Part shown: positions 8,494 through 17,438 of the stretch, piece after piece | How the letters are laid out: every line of letters starts with the position of its first letter | Position numbering within the stretch: the first letter of the stretch is position 1 | From: an uncultured Eubacterium sp. | GTDB taxonomy: Bacteria > Bacillota > Clostridia > Lachnospirales > Lachnospiraceae | Length of the DNA stretch: 64,000 nt | Reading direction: 5' to 3' | NCBI GenBank assembly: GCA_947178105.1 | Contig: CAMWXD010000003.1 | Coordinates: 85,193 to 149,192, forward strand | Made by a program: the position numbers and the translations under genes | Notes under the pieces: generated by a model | What the model was told of the DNA's origin: nothing | What the model saw: only the letters and a program-made list of their open reading frames with translations | Database searches by the model: none

Positions 8494-8682
8494 ATGGAAG
8501 TAATAGATATAATGAATGGACAGGAAATGAAAAGAGTAGCGATTGAAAAATATGTCAATATTCAGCGCATTAAAAAGCATGAGCAGGAAGAGATAGAAGG
8601 GGTTTTTAAAGACGAGGTCAGAATGAATGACAAATACTATGATATCATTTTTATGTCTGTGCTTAAAGATGATTTTAGATGA
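8494..8682 (+). CDS. Small hypothetical protein upstream of flagellin
   Basis: A 62-aa, highly charged, probably helical protein (starts MEVIDIMNGQ). It has its own promoter-like sequence 57 bp upstream and only a modest ribosome site. It sits between the defence operon and the sigma-D promoter of the flagellin gene. I do not recognise the family. A flagellum-associated role is suggested only by position. Confidence 0.5.
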   Translation: MEVIDIMNGQEMKRVAIEKYVNIQRIKKHEQEEIEGVFKDEVRMNDKYYDIIFMSVLKDDFR

Positions 8683-8701
8683 ATTTTTTTTGATTCTGCT
8701 A

Positions 8702-8728
8702 TAAAGTATCCGATTATCCATCCGATAT
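8702..8728 (+). promoter_or_regulatory. Sigma-D (FliA) flagellar promoter of the flagellin gene
   Basis: TAAA at 8702-8705, a 16-nt spacer, then CCGATAT at 8722-8728. This matches the sigma-D consensus TAAA-N15-GCCGATAT except for T in place of the leading G. It lies 133 bp before the flagellin start codon, leaving a leader of about 125 nt. Confidence 0.8.
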
Positions 8729-8819
8729 ATAATACAAGTAAATTAACATTACTTAAAATGATAGGATTTTCGCCGGGTGCGTACGGCCGGGCGGATTCTA
8801 TAAAACAAAATATTAAATT

Positions 8820-8855
8820 TGCATCAAGGAAGATGCAGTAAATTCAAGGAGGAAA
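8820..8855 (+). promoter_or_regulatory. CsrA-type hairpin and second GGA site in the flagellin leader
   Basis: TGCATC (8820-8825) pairs perfectly with GATGCA (8832-8837), presenting AAGGAA in the loop. This is the classic CsrA-binding shape, with GGA in a short hairpin loop. A second site, CAAGGAGG, overlaps the Shine-Dalgarno sequence (AGGAGG 8847-8852). Two such sites, one overlapping the ribosome site, are the arrangement by which CsrA, antagonised by FliW, represses hag translation in Bacillus subtilis. No csrA or fliW gene is visible in this window. Confidence 0.7.
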
Positions 8856-8860
8856 TTATT

Positions 8861-10069
8861 ATGGCAATGGTAGTACAGCACAATCTTACAGCTATGAACG
8901 CTAATCGTCAGTTGGGTGTTACAACTGGTCAGCAGGCAAAATCTTCTGAAAAATTATCTTCTGGTTACAGAATTAACCGTGCAGGCGATGATGCTGCAGG
9001 TTTGAAAATTTCTGAAAAGATGAGAAGCCAGGTTCGCGGCTTAAATAAAGCTTCTTCAAATGCACAGGATGGTGTATCTTTAATCCAGACAGCAGAAGGT
9101 GCGTTAAATGAAGCTCATTCTATCTTACAGCGTATGAACGAACTGGCAGTTCAGGGTGCTAATGATACAAATGAAGGCATTGACCGTGATGCGATCAACG
9201 AAGAGTTAGCAGCATTGACAGAAGAGCTTGACAGAATCTCTACTACAACACAGTTCAATAAGCAGAATTTATTAGATGGTTCATTCTCAAGCAAGAACCT
9301 TCAGGTTGGTGCAAATGCAAACCAGAATATTACAATCAGCATTGACAATATGAATGCTGCAACACTTGGACTGAGAGAGATTAAAGGACAGGAGTCTGGC
9401 GAAGTAGCTAAGGGTGTTAAGCCGACCGAAATTAATTACAAAGGCAATATTTATAACTATGATATTGATATAACACAGGCTTCTAATGTAAGCGCTGCAC
9501 AGAGTCAGTTTGCTGCTGCAATTTCCGATGCGGCTAACAAAGATCAGTATGTATTAACAAGTGGAACTGCTGGATCTCTTGTATACAAAGGTGCTACTGC
9601 TACTCTGTTTGAAACATTAGATTCTGCTATGGCGGTTGAAATATCCATGGCTAAGAGTGATATGTATGATGCGGTTTCCACCAATCTTACTACTTATCTG
9701 AAGAAAGAAAGTGTACTTGGAAATGGACCTACTGTAGCAGCTTCAGGTGCTAGCTATACATTAACAGCACCGGATGTAAGTAGTTATGAGAAAGCGAACT
9801 CTACATTAAATGCAGTTCAGAATGCTATTAACAAAGTATCTTCTCAGAGATCTGCGCTTGGTGCATTACAGAACAGATTAGAGCATACAATTGCGAACCT
9901 GGATAATGTAGCTGAGAATACACAGTCAGCAGAATCTCGTATCCGCGATACAGATATGGCTTCTGAAATGGTTGAGTACAGCAAAAATAATATTTTGGCA
10001 CAGGCTGGTCAGTCTATGCTTGCACAGTCCAACCAGTCTACACAGGGTGTATTGTCATTGTTACAGTAA
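8861..10069 (+). CDS. hag: Flagellin (main filament subunit)
   Basis: A 402-aa flagellin. The N-terminal D0/D1 region reads MAMVVQHNLTAMNANRQLGV and continues with the SSEKLSSGYRINRAGDDAAG signature. The C-terminal D0 helix ends STQGVLSLLQ. The middle (about residues 165-330) is variable and rich in Ser, Thr and Ala, and so is the likely target of the glycosylation genes downstream. The start at 8861 is chosen over the in-frame codon at 8819 because AGGAGG lies 8 nt before it and the family begins at this residue. Transcription is from the sigma-D promoter at 8702, and a strong hairpin follows the stop. Expected to be exported by the flagellar type III apparatus. Confidence 0.95.
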   Translation: MAMVVQHNLTAMNANRQLGVTTGQQAKSSEKLSSGYRINRAGDDAAGLKISEKMRSQVRGLNKASSNAQDGVSLIQTAEGALNEAHSILQRMNELAVQGANDTNEGIDRDAINEELAALTEELDRISTTTQFNKQNLLDGSFSSKNLQVGANANQNITISIDNMNAATLGLREIKGQESGEVAKGVKPTEINYKGNIYNYDIDITQASNVSAAQSQFAAAISDAANKDQYVLTSGTAGSLVYKGATATLFETLDSAMAVEISMAKSDMYDAVSTNLTTYLKKESVLGNGPTVAASGASYTLTAPDVSSYEKANSTLNAVQNAINKVSSQRSALGALQNRLEHTIANLDNVAENTQSAESRIRDTDMASEMVEYSKNNILAQAGQSMLAQSNQSTQGVLSLLQ

Positions 10070-10106
10070 TGATATCGTACAGATTGATATTAAGCAGACA
10101 AATAAA

Positions 10107-10138
10107 AACAACGGAGTTGGTTTACCAACTCCGTTGTT
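10107..10138 (+). terminator. Strong hairpin after flagellin
   Basis: AACAACGGAGTTGG (10107-10120) pairs perfectly with CCAACTCCGTTGTT (10125-10138) across a TTTA loop. The following tract is only TAATATAAG, so termination may be partial. The hairpin may both stabilise abundant flagellin mRNA and let some transcription into the glycosylation genes. Confidence 0.7.
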
Positions 10139-10159
10139 TAATATAAGATGGAGAATCAT

Positions 10160-10486
10160 ATGACGGAAGAACAGATCATGCAGTTACATCAGGAAATGGC
10201 TGATATTATTGCAGAGTATATCATTTTCCAAAAAAGAAATATTGTAGAGCGAATTAAGAAATTAATACCGCAAATACAAGAGTTTATTTTATGGTTTTTA
10301 AATGAAAATCAATTTGGGATAGAGCAGAGCTTATATGATGCTATGAGTCAAAATTTACTTTTGGTTTTAGAAGATATTTTGACATCTTTGCAAAATGAAG
10401 ATAAAGTATTAATGTACGATGTAATTGTGCATGGATTAACAGATTATCTGGAATGCTTTGTCGGGAGTGAAGCGGGGGTAAAATAG
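10160..10486 (+). CDS. Small helical protein between flagellin and Maf
   Basis: A 108-aa, predominantly helical protein (starts MTEEQIMQLHQEMADIIAEY) with no membrane segment. GGAGA at 10150-10154 supports ATG 10160 rather than the in-frame ATG at 10148. It ends 1 bp before the Maf glycosyltransferase gene, so the two are coupled. I do not recognise a family. Size, helicity and position suggest an accessory or chaperone for flagellin or Maf, but that is inference. Confidence 0.7.
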   Translation: MTEEQIMQLHQEMADIIAEYIIFQKRNIVERIKKLIPQIQEFILWFLNENQFGIEQSLYDAMSQNLLLVLEDILTSLQNEDKVLMYDVIVHGLTDYLECFVGSEAGVK

Positions 10487-10487
10487 T

Positions 10488-12362
10488 ATGGGTATATTTG
10501 AAGATAATTTAAAAGTCTTAGCAGAAGTCTATCCGGAAATAGATCAATTAATAGTAGATGCTAAAAATGAGGCGGAAGAAGGTACTGAAAAAGAACTTGA
10601 AATTCATAGAGAAGTATCTATGGATGGGGAGAAAATTTTAAAAATCAGAAAACTGGATAAAGAGTACTATTTAGGCGGAAAGAGGAATGCAAAAGAACCT
10701 GTGCAAATGTGGATGGAAAAAAATATTGGTGATTTAGCAGCGAATGCCCCGGTTTTTATAATGGGTGTTGGAAACAATTTGTATCTTTCTGAATTGATTA
10801 GTCAATGTGATGAAAAGATAGCGATTCTAATTTATGAGCCATCACTTCAGATTTTTCTAGATTTTCTAGAAAATACAGATATTACAAAGTGGCTGCGAAA
10901 ACAGACCATTATTTTTTGGGTAAAGGGCATAAAACGGATGGAAATAGAGCAAATGAAGCCTATAGCAGACCGGTTACTGACTTTTGGTATGCTTCCATAT
11001 TCCAGAAATTTTGTGTTGCCTAATTATGAAGTATTATTTCCAGAAGATGCGTTAGAGTTTTTAAGAATGTGCAGAAAAAGCGCAATGGCAGGAGTAGTTT
11101 TAAGAAATACGCAAAAGATATTTTCCAACGTTATGGTAAAAAACCTTTTTTCGAATGCAAAATATTTGTGTGACGGCTATAAAACGACGCAGTTGGTGCA
11201 GGTGATTCCTAGGGATATTCCAGGAATTGTGGTAGCGGCAGGTCCCTCTTTAAATAAAAATATTAAGGATTTGAAAGCAGCATGTGGAAAGGCGTTGATT
11301 ATTGCTGTTGACACAGCGATAAAACCATTGCTGAAAGAAGGAATAAAACCTGATATGGTTATGATCATAGATGCGGTAAAGCCATTAGATTTATTTCAAA
11401 TGGATGGATGTGAAAATATTCCGTTTATCTGTACGGTAAATGCTTCCAGTGAAGTTATAGCATATCATAAGGGAAAAAAGTTTTTTTATCATGAAGGATA
11501 TTTTTTTTCAGAAAAGATTTTAATGAAGAGCAAAGAAGATTTTGGTACAGTTTCCTCTGGTGGGTCAGTAGCAACCAGTGCATTTTCTTTATTGTATAAG
11601 ATCGGTTTAACGAGAATTATTTTAGTAGGGCAAGATCTTGCTTATACAAATAATCGTACACACGCAGATGGTACTTTTTCAGAAAAAATGCAGGAAGTTA
11701 ATACAAAAGGGATGTTTATGGTTGAAGGGAATTACGAAGCAAGAGTCCCTACTGCAAATGATTTGAGACAATTTTTGGATTGGTATAATGTTACAATTCC
11801 AGCAATGAAAGAGCGAAATCCTGAATTTTGTGTTATTAACGCAACAGAAGGCGGCGCAAAAATAACAGATACGGAAGTAATGACACTGAAAGAGGCAATT
11901 AGCAGAGAGTGTAAAAAAGAGGTAAATATTGGAGAGTGTTTGGATCAGCTAAATCCGATGCTTGATGAAGAGGGAAGGCAGTGGGCAGTAGATTATTTAA
12001 AAAAATTACCTGATCAATGTCATCAGTTGGCTGTCCAGGCAAATAGAATTAAAAAACTATATAAAAAATTAGACAAAGTGTGTAAGAAAAAGAATATAGA
12101 TAAAAGGGAATATTTATCTATATTAAAAAAAATAGAGAAATCGATTCCTGAAATAGAAAAAATGCCTATGTATCAGTTGGCTACAATGTCTTTATCAGAT
12201 GCTGAATATGTTATAAGCAGAGAACAGTTTTTTTATGGAAAGTCAGTTTCCGAAGAAGGAAAAGAAATAGCCAGAAAAGGCCTGTTATATATGGGATTAG
12301 TGGAACAATGCGGCGACCTGTTTCAAAAATATGCGGAAGAAGTATTTCAGGATTTAGAGTGA
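10488..12362 (+). CDS. Maf-type motility accessory glycosyltransferase (DUF115/MptE-like)
   Basis: A 624-aa protein with the DUF115 signature GIVVAAGPSLNKNIKDL at about residues 245-262, followed by the Rossmann-like strand/acid pattern IIAVDTAIKPLLKEGIKPDM. A helical C-terminal third follows (about residues 480-624). Maf proteins transfer nonulosonic acids (pseudaminic or legionaminic) onto Ser/Thr of flagellin in Campylobacter, Helicobacter, Aeromonas and Clostridia. The gene stands next to flagellin and upstream of a legionaminic pathway, so the expected reaction is CMP-nonulosonate to flagellin Ser/Thr in the cytoplasm before export. Confidence 0.88.
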   Translation: MGIFEDNLKVLAEVYPEIDQLIVDAKNEAEEGTEKELEIHREVSMDGEKILKIRKLDKEYYLGGKRNAKEPVQMWMEKNIGDLAANAPVFIMGVGNNLYLSELISQCDEKIAILIYEPSLQIFLDFLENTDITKWLRKQTIIFWVKGIKRMEIEQMKPIADRLLTFGMLPYSRNFVLPNYEVLFPEDALEFLRMCRKSAMAGVVLRNTQKIFSNVMVKNLFSNAKYLCDGYKTTQLVQVIPRDIPGIVVAAGPSLNKNIKDLKAACGKALIIAVDTAIKPLLKEGIKPDMVMIIDAVKPLDLFQMDGCENIPFICTVNASSEVIAYHKGKKFFYHEGYFFSEKILMKSKEDFGTVSSGGSVATSAFSLLYKIGLTRIILVGQDLAYTNNRTHADGTFSEKMQEVNTKGMFMVEGNYEARVPTANDLRQFLDWYNVTIPAMKERNPEFCVINATEGGAKITDTEVMTLKEAISRECKKEVNIGECLDQLNPMLDEEGRQWAVDYLKKLPDQCHQLAVQANRIKKLYKKLDKVCKKKNIDKREYLSILKKIEKSIPEIEKMPMYQLATMSLSDAEYVISREQFFYGKSVSEEGKEIARKGLLYMGLVEQCGDLFQKYAEEVFQDLE

Positions 12363-12377
12363 AAGGAAACACTTAAA

Positions 12378-13697
12378 ATGGAACAGTTTAAGAGATTTGT
12401 AGATATAGATTATGGTATATATGAAAAAGATAACGAATTAGAAGCTTATTATGGCCTGCCAGATAAAATAGAATTTTGCAAAAAATGTGTTATATCGAAT
12501 CAAAGGCCAAATTCATGCGAAGAATATAAAAATGATAAAAAATCTACGAAACAGACGATTCATTTGGATCATGATGGAGTTTGTGATGCGTGCAAGACGG
12601 CAAAAAATAAAGAAGAGATCGACTGGAGTGCACGGGAGAAAGAGTTAATGGATGTATGCGATAAATATCGCAGCAAAGATGGCAGTTACGATTGCCTTGT
12701 GCCAGGTTCAGGAGGAAAAGATTCCTTTTATCAGGCACACATGCTGAAATATAAATATGGAATGCATCCGCTTACGATTACATGGGCGCCTAATATGTAT
12801 ACTGACTGGGGATGGAAAAATCAGAGAGCATGGGTGAATGCCGGATTTGATAATATTTTATATACGCCAAATGGCAAAAATCATCGGTTGCTTACCAGGC
12901 TGGCAGTAGAGAATTTGTTTCATCCATTTCAGCCGTTTATATTAGGACAAAAGGCATTAGCGCCAAAAGTTGCTGCTATGTATCATATTCCTCTGATATT
13001 TTATGGTGAGAATGAAGCGGAGTATGGAAACCCAATCCAGGACAATGCAAGTGCAACTCGCGACTGGAAGTATTTCACTTCTGAAGATAAAAGTAAAATA
13101 TTAATTGCAGGGACATCTGTCGCAGATTTGGTGGACTATTTTGGCATCCAGCCAGGAGAATTAAGATTTTATATGCCAGCAGATCCAGAGTTGATTGAGA
13201 AGGAAAAAATAGAAGTCCATTATTTAGGATATTATTTAAAATGGCATCCGCAGGGCGCATATTATTATGCAGTGGAAAATGGAGGGTTTCAGGCTTCACC
13301 AGAACGGACAGCAGGCACATATAGTAAGTATAACAGTATTGACGATAAAATAGATGATTTTCATTATTATACTACATTCATTAAATTTGGAATAGGACGT
13401 GCTACTTATGATGCTGCTCAGGAGATACGCAATCAGGAGATCACAAGGGAAGAAGGCATTGCATTAGTACAGAAATACGATGGTGAATTCCCGGAACGTT
13501 TTGCTGATGAGGTATTTGAGTATCTTAGTATTTTGCCGGAAGAATATCCGGTTGCATCGCAAATGTTTGAACAGCCAAAGATGGATAAAGAATATTTTAT
13601 GCATCTGGCGGATCGGTTTCGTTCGCCGCATTTATGGAAATATAAAGATGGTGTATGGAGTTTGAGAGAGCGGGTCTTTGATGAACATTGGAGATAG
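12378..13697 (+). CDS. N-acetyl sugar amidotransferase, PP-loop ATP pyrophosphatase (PseA/WbpG family)
   Basis: A 439-aa protein with two CxxC zinc-binding pairs (C34/C37 and C69/C72) and the PP-loop SGGKDS at residues 111-116, which binds and adenylates with ATP. WbpG-type enzymes use ammonia from a HisH/HisF-like pair to convert an acetamido group on a nucleotide-activated sugar to an acetamidino group; PseA and PtmG do the equivalent on pseudaminic and legionaminic acid. The HisF-like and HisH-like genes follow directly (the next start is 1 bp after this stop), so all three partners are present. The exact sugar (C5 of legionaminic acid is likely) is inferred from the neighbouring leg genes. 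Confidence 0.88.
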   Translation: MEQFKRFVDIDYGIYEKDNELEAYYGLPDKIEFCKKCVISNQRPNSCEEYKNDKKSTKQTIHLDHDGVCDACKTAKNKEEIDWSAREKELMDVCDKYRSKDGSYDCLVPGSGGKDSFYQAHMLKYKYGMHPLTITWAPNMYTDWGWKNQRAWVNAGFDNILYTPNGKNHRLLTRLAVENLFHPFQPFILGQKALAPKVAAMYHIPLIFYGENEAEYGNPIQDNASATRDWKYFTSEDKSKILIAGTSVADLVDYFGIQPGELRFYMPADPELIEKEKIEVHYLGYYLKWHPQGAYYYAVENGGFQASPERTAGTYSKYNSIDDKIDDFHYYTTFIKFGIGRATYDAAQEIRNQEITREEGIALVQKYDGEFPERFADEVFEYLSILPEEYPVASQMFEQPKMDKEYFMHLADRFRSPHLWKYKDGVWSLRERVFDEHWR

Positions 13698-13698
13698 A

Positions 13699-14475
13699 AT
13701 GAAAAATATAAGATTCATTGCAAGATTGGATGTAAAAGGTACGAATTTAGTAAAAGGAATTCAGTTGGAGGGATTGCGTAAAATTGGCAATCCCAATGAT
13801 TTTGCCAAAAGTTATTATGAACAGGGAATTGATGAAATTTTATATATCGATATTGTTGCAAGCCTATATAACCGTAATAATCTGACAGATATCGTCGTGG
13901 ATTCTACGAGAGATGTTTTTGTACCGATTACTGTTGGTGGTGGTGTTCGCAGTGTGAAAGATGCCGAGCATATTTTAAAATGCGGTGCGGATAAGATTGC
14001 GATTAATACAGCAGCGATCAAGCGTCCAAAACTGATACAGGAAGTAGCAGATCATTTTGGATCACAATGCATGGTATTATCTGTTCAGGCAAAAAAGATA
14101 TCCGAAGGAAAATGGGAAGCTTACTATGATAATGGAAGAGAAAAAACCGGAAAAGATGTGATTGAGTGGGTGAAAGAAGGCTATCAGCTTGGAGCTGGTG
14201 AAATACTGTTGACATCGGTAGATCAGGAAGGCGGACAGCGGGGGTTTGATATAGAATTAATTCGTGCAGTAGCGGATGTGGTTCCGATTCCTGTGATAGC
14301 CAGCGGTGGGATGGGCAAACCAGAAGATTATCAAAAAGCTGTGTATGAAGGACATGCAGATGCAGTAGCGGCTGCAAGTATACTCCATTATGGCAGGTAT
14401 TCTATACAGGAAATAAAAAGGAGTGCGCAGCAAGCCGGCATTAATGTGCGGTCTGTATCAGAAGATAACGTTTGA
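13699..14475 (+). CDS. HisF-like cyclase subunit of the sugar amidotransferase
   Basis: A 258-aa (beta/alpha)8 protein with HisF features: IARLDVKG near the N-terminus, the phosphate-binding strand VPITVGGGVRS, and VPIPVIASGGMG near the C-terminus. The ATG at 13699 follows GGAG at 13690-13693 and is preferred to in-frame upstream codons inside the previous gene. It is not a histidine gene here: no other his genes are adjacent, and it is wedged between a WbpG-type enzyme and a HisH-like subunit. The expected role is to channel ammonia from HisH to the PP-loop enzyme, as WbpI/HisF2 does in Pseudomonas O-antigen synthesis. Confidence 0.85.
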   Translation: MKNIRFIARLDVKGTNLVKGIQLEGLRKIGNPNDFAKSYYEQGIDEILYIDIVASLYNRNNLTDIVVDSTRDVFVPITVGGGVRSVKDAEHILKCGADKIAINTAAIKRPKLIQEVADHFGSQCMVLSVQAKKISEGKWEAYYDNGREKTGKDVIEWVKEGYQLGAGEILLTSVDQEGGQRGFDIELIRAVADVVPIPVIASGGMGKPEDYQKAVYEGHADAVAAASILHYGRYSIQEIKRSAQQAGINVRSVSEDNV

Positions 14476-14507
14476 ATTTTACAAAATGGAAAATTAGGAT
14501 GGCAGAG

Positions 14508-15140
14508 ATGAAACAGGTTTCAATAATAGATTATGGTATGGGGAATATACTAAGCGTTAGAAGGGCATTTGAGAATCAGTCTGTAAAAGTAAAGTATGTT
14601 GCCAGTGCGGAAGAAGTTTATCGTTCAGAATATCTTGTCTTACCGGGAGTGGGTGCATTTAAAAATGGCATGAAGGAATTGGAAAGCAGGAACCTGATAC
14701 ACGCTATTCAAAAGTATTGTCAGGAAAATCGTCCCTTTTTAGGAATATGCCTGGGAATGCAGATGATGCTGGATGAAAGTGAAGAGTTTGGAAATACGAG
14801 AGGGCTTGGTATTATTCCCGGAAAAGTTGTAAGAATGAAGGATAAAAATAGCGATGGCATTTATCAGAAGATACCGCAGGTTGGCTGGAATAAACTAAAA
14901 ATGCAGCAAAAAACAGAGGGGACAATTTTAGACGGGATGTTAGAAAATACAGAAATGTATTTTGTACATTCATTTGCAGCAGAACCGGCTGATAATAAAT
15001 ATCGTTTGGCGGATATAGATTATGGAGGATGGATGGTTTCAGCCGCTATAAAAAAAGGGAATTGTTATGGAACGCAGTTTCATCCTGAGAAAAGCGGCGG
15101 TAAAGGATTGAAGATTATTCATAATTTTATGAAAATATAG
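14508..15140 (+). CDS. HisH-like glutamine amidotransferase subunit
   Basis: A 210-aa class I glutamine amidotransferase. It opens MKQVSIIDYGMGNILSV, has the nucleophile Cys81 in GICLGMQMM and the His192/Glu194 pair in QFHPEKSG, so the triad is complete. ATG 14508 fits the family start; ATG 14499 and TTG 14472 are in-frame alternatives. It generates ammonia from glutamine for the HisF-like partner. The pair plus the WbpG-type gene forms a three-protein amidotransferase for sugar acetamidino formation. Confidence 0.87.
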   Translation: MKQVSIIDYGMGNILSVRRAFENQSVKVKYVASAEEVYRSEYLVLPGVGAFKNGMKELESRNLIHAIQKYCQENRPFLGICLGMQMMLDESEEFGNTRGLGIIPGKVVRMKDKNSDGIYQKIPQVGWNKLKMQQKTEGTILDGMLENTEMYFVHSFAAEPADNKYRLADIDYGGWMVSAAIKKGNCYGTQFHPEKSGGKGLKIIHNFMKI

Positions 15141-15174
15141 TTTTATAGTAATCCTATGGAGGCTGATAGCAAAA

Positions 15175-16281
15175 ATGTCAGAAAGAAAATATAAAATCAG
15201 TATCATTGTACCTTGTTTTAACGTAGAGCAGTATATTCAGCAATGCATAGAATCGGTCATTCATCAGACGATTGGACTTTCGAATATTCAATTAATCATT
15301 ATTAATGATGCTTCGACAGATCGAACTGGAGAATACATCAGCCAATATGCAAATCAATATCCGCAAAATATTCAATCTATTTGTATGGAAGAAAATGCTG
15401 GTCAGGCAAATGCGAGAAATATTGGGATAGAGTATGTAAATGCCCCTTATCTTATGTTTTTAGACGGTGATGATTGGATAGCAGAAGAATATTGTGAAAA
15501 GATGTTAGCGCCGACACTTGATATGGAATGCGATTTAATACAATGCGGGTATATCGAATATCAAAAAGATGGGACAGAAACCAGCAGAGATCATAATTTA
15601 ACAAACTGCGGAATAATAGCTTTGAAAACACCAGAAGATAAAAAAAGATATTTTGCAAGTAACGCTTTTCATGCTGGAATAGGACGATCTGTATTTCGGA
15701 CAAAATGGCTGAATGATAATCACATTAGATTTTTGAAATTTAGAAAATATGAGGATAATTATTTTTCTGGAATCGTGAAATATCATGTGAATACTATTTG
15801 TACTGTGCCAGAATGTTTATACTATTATCGGATATTAGAAAATTCAAATTTTCATTCCAAAAATGATATGGGACATTTTGATCGTTTAGAATTAAATTTG
15901 GCACTGATTGATTATTATAAAGAGAGGCAATTATTTTATCTGTATTATGAAGATATACGAGATAATTTTTTAGATGGATTTTATATAAATACACTGCATA
16001 TTATTTTCTGTCAATTTGATCAGATTCCTTTAGAGAAAATAAAATATATGCAGAAAATGGTAAAACAATTATTTCCTGATTATTTAGAAACAATTATTAA
16101 ACCCAATCAGGAAATGATGCAGGAACTATTATTAACAGTTGAGTTTGAGCATTTTTCTATTGATGACTGGGAACAGTTGGCAGGCTGTTACCGGGTATAT
16201 AGGAGGAGACCTGCGTCAGCGATAGATTTATTGTTATGTATTTTATGGAGAAACTGGAGTATATTACAGATTAAAAAATAG
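15175..16281 (+). CDS. GT2-family glycosyltransferase (tandem copy 1)
   Basis: A 368-aa protein with a GT-A fold domain in the first 220 residues: ISIIVPCFNVEQYIQQCIES, then IINDASTDRTGEYI, and the metal-binding DGDDW at residues 97-101. The C-terminal 150 residues are family-specific. The ribosome site is ATGGAGG at about 15157. It is strikingly similar along its whole length to the next gene (see findings), so the two arose by tandem duplication. It probably adds one sugar to the flagellar glycan or to a nucleotide-linked precursor; donor and acceptor cannot be read from sequence. Confidence 0.85.
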   Translation: MSERKYKISIIVPCFNVEQYIQQCIESVIHQTIGLSNIQLIIINDASTDRTGEYISQYANQYPQNIQSICMEENAGQANARNIGIEYVNAPYLMFLDGDDWIAEEYCEKMLAPTLDMECDLIQCGYIEYQKDGTETSRDHNLTNCGIIALKTPEDKKRYFASNAFHAGIGRSVFRTKWLNDNHIRFLKFRKYEDNYFSGIVKYHVNTICTVPECLYYYRILENSNFHSKNDMGHFDRLELNLALIDYYKERQLFYLYYEDIRDNFLDGFYINTLHIIFCQFDQIPLEKIKYMQKMVKQLFPDYLETIIKPNQEMMQELLLTVEFEHFSIDDWEQLAGCYRVYRRRPASAIDLLLCILWRNWSILQIKK

Positions 16282-16296
16282 AATGGTGGAAGAGCA

Positions 16297-17418
16297 ATGG
16301 TGAAATCTAAAAAAAAGATAAGTATTGTTGTACCCTGTTATAATGTAGAGCGTTATATACAACAGTGCCTAGAATCGGTAATCAATCAGACCATCGGAAT
16401 AGAAAATATAGAATTGATATTAGTGGATGATGCTTCTAGCGATGGAACAGTAAAGAAAATAATACAATATGTAAATAGATATTCTGATAGTATTATTCTT
16501 ATTCGAATAGAGAAAAATGCTGGTCAGGCAAATGCAAGAAATATAGGTATGAATATGGTACATGCACCTTATTTCTTTTTTTTGGATAGTGATGACTGGA
16601 TTTCACTAGATTATTGTGAAAAAATACTAAGGGCAATATCAGAAGAAGAATATGACTTGATTCAATGCGGATATAAAGAATATTGGTCTGATACAAAAGA
16701 GGTAAAAAAGAAAATTTTGGAAGGCAATAAGGATATAAAGAAATTTGTAATCGAAACAGTTGCAGAAAGAAAAGAGTTTTTAAAGAACTATGGATTGAGT
16801 GGTGTTATAGGGCGCACTGTGTTTCGAACAGAATGGATCAGGCAGAAAAAGATTTGGTTTGAAGATTTTCGGAAATATGAAGACAATTATTTTTCAGGAT
16901 TAGTACAATTTCAATTTCGTAAAATTTGTTTTTTGCCGGATTGTATGTATTATTATCGAATATTAAAAGAATCTAATTCTCATGCAAGAAATGATGACGG
17001 GCATTTTGAACGATTAAATGTTGAACTGGAATTAATAAAATATTATCAAATGAATGGTTTTTTTGATCTCTATTATGAAGAAATCAGAGATCAGTTTATA
17101 TATAGATTTTATCGGAATACCCTGCATATTATCTTTTGTCAGTTTGATCAGCTTCCAATGGAGTTGATAAAAAGTATGCAGCAAGCAGTAGTATCTTTAT
17201 TCCCAGACTATATGAAATCTTTTAAGCTGGAAGAAAGTATCATTGACGATCTGCCGTTAACTTTATTGTATGACTTTCCTCCATCAGTGTGGGAACAGTT
17301 GAAGCAAGGCTATTTGGATTGGCTGGTGGAAGGCAAATATGAAAATTATGCAAAGCTATTAGCTAGGATGTGGAGAAGCTGGGGAATCTCTCAAATTGAA
17401 AAGATTTATAAGAAGTAA
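16297..17418 (+). CDS. GT2-family glycosyltransferase (tandem copy 2)
   Basis: A 373-aa paralogue of the preceding gene: ISIVVPCYNVERYIQQCLES at the N-terminus, LVDDASSDGTVKKI, and DSDDW at residues 97-101, the same position as DGDDW in copy 1. Blocks such as KNAGQANARNIGM and FYRNTLHIIFCQFDQLP are shared almost unchanged with copy 1. The gap between the copies is 15 bp. Divergence in the loops after the DxD suggests they use different donors or acceptors. Confidence 0.85.
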   Translation: MVKSKKKISIVVPCYNVERYIQQCLESVINQTIGIENIELILVDDASSDGTVKKIIQYVNRYSDSIILIRIEKNAGQANARNIGMNMVHAPYFFFLDSDDWISLDYCEKILRAISEEEYDLIQCGYKEYWSDTKEVKKKILEGNKDIKKFVIETVAERKEFLKNYGLSGVIGRTVFRTEWIRQKKIWFEDFRKYEDNYFSGLVQFQFRKICFLPDCMYYYRILKESNSHARNDDGHFERLNVELELIKYYQMNGFFDLYYEEIRDQFIYRFYRNTLHIIFCQFDQLPMELIKSMQQAVVSLFPDYMKSFKLEESIIDDLPLTLLYDFPPSVWEQLKQGYLDWLVEGKYENYAKLLARMWRSWGISQIEKIYKK

Positions 17419-17438
17419 TATCAGGAGGGAATGAACGT

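Noticed and set aside
13699..15140. Histidine biosynthesis hisF and hisH
   Set aside because: No other his genes are nearby, and the pair is locked to a WbpG/PseA-type amidotransferase in a glycan island.
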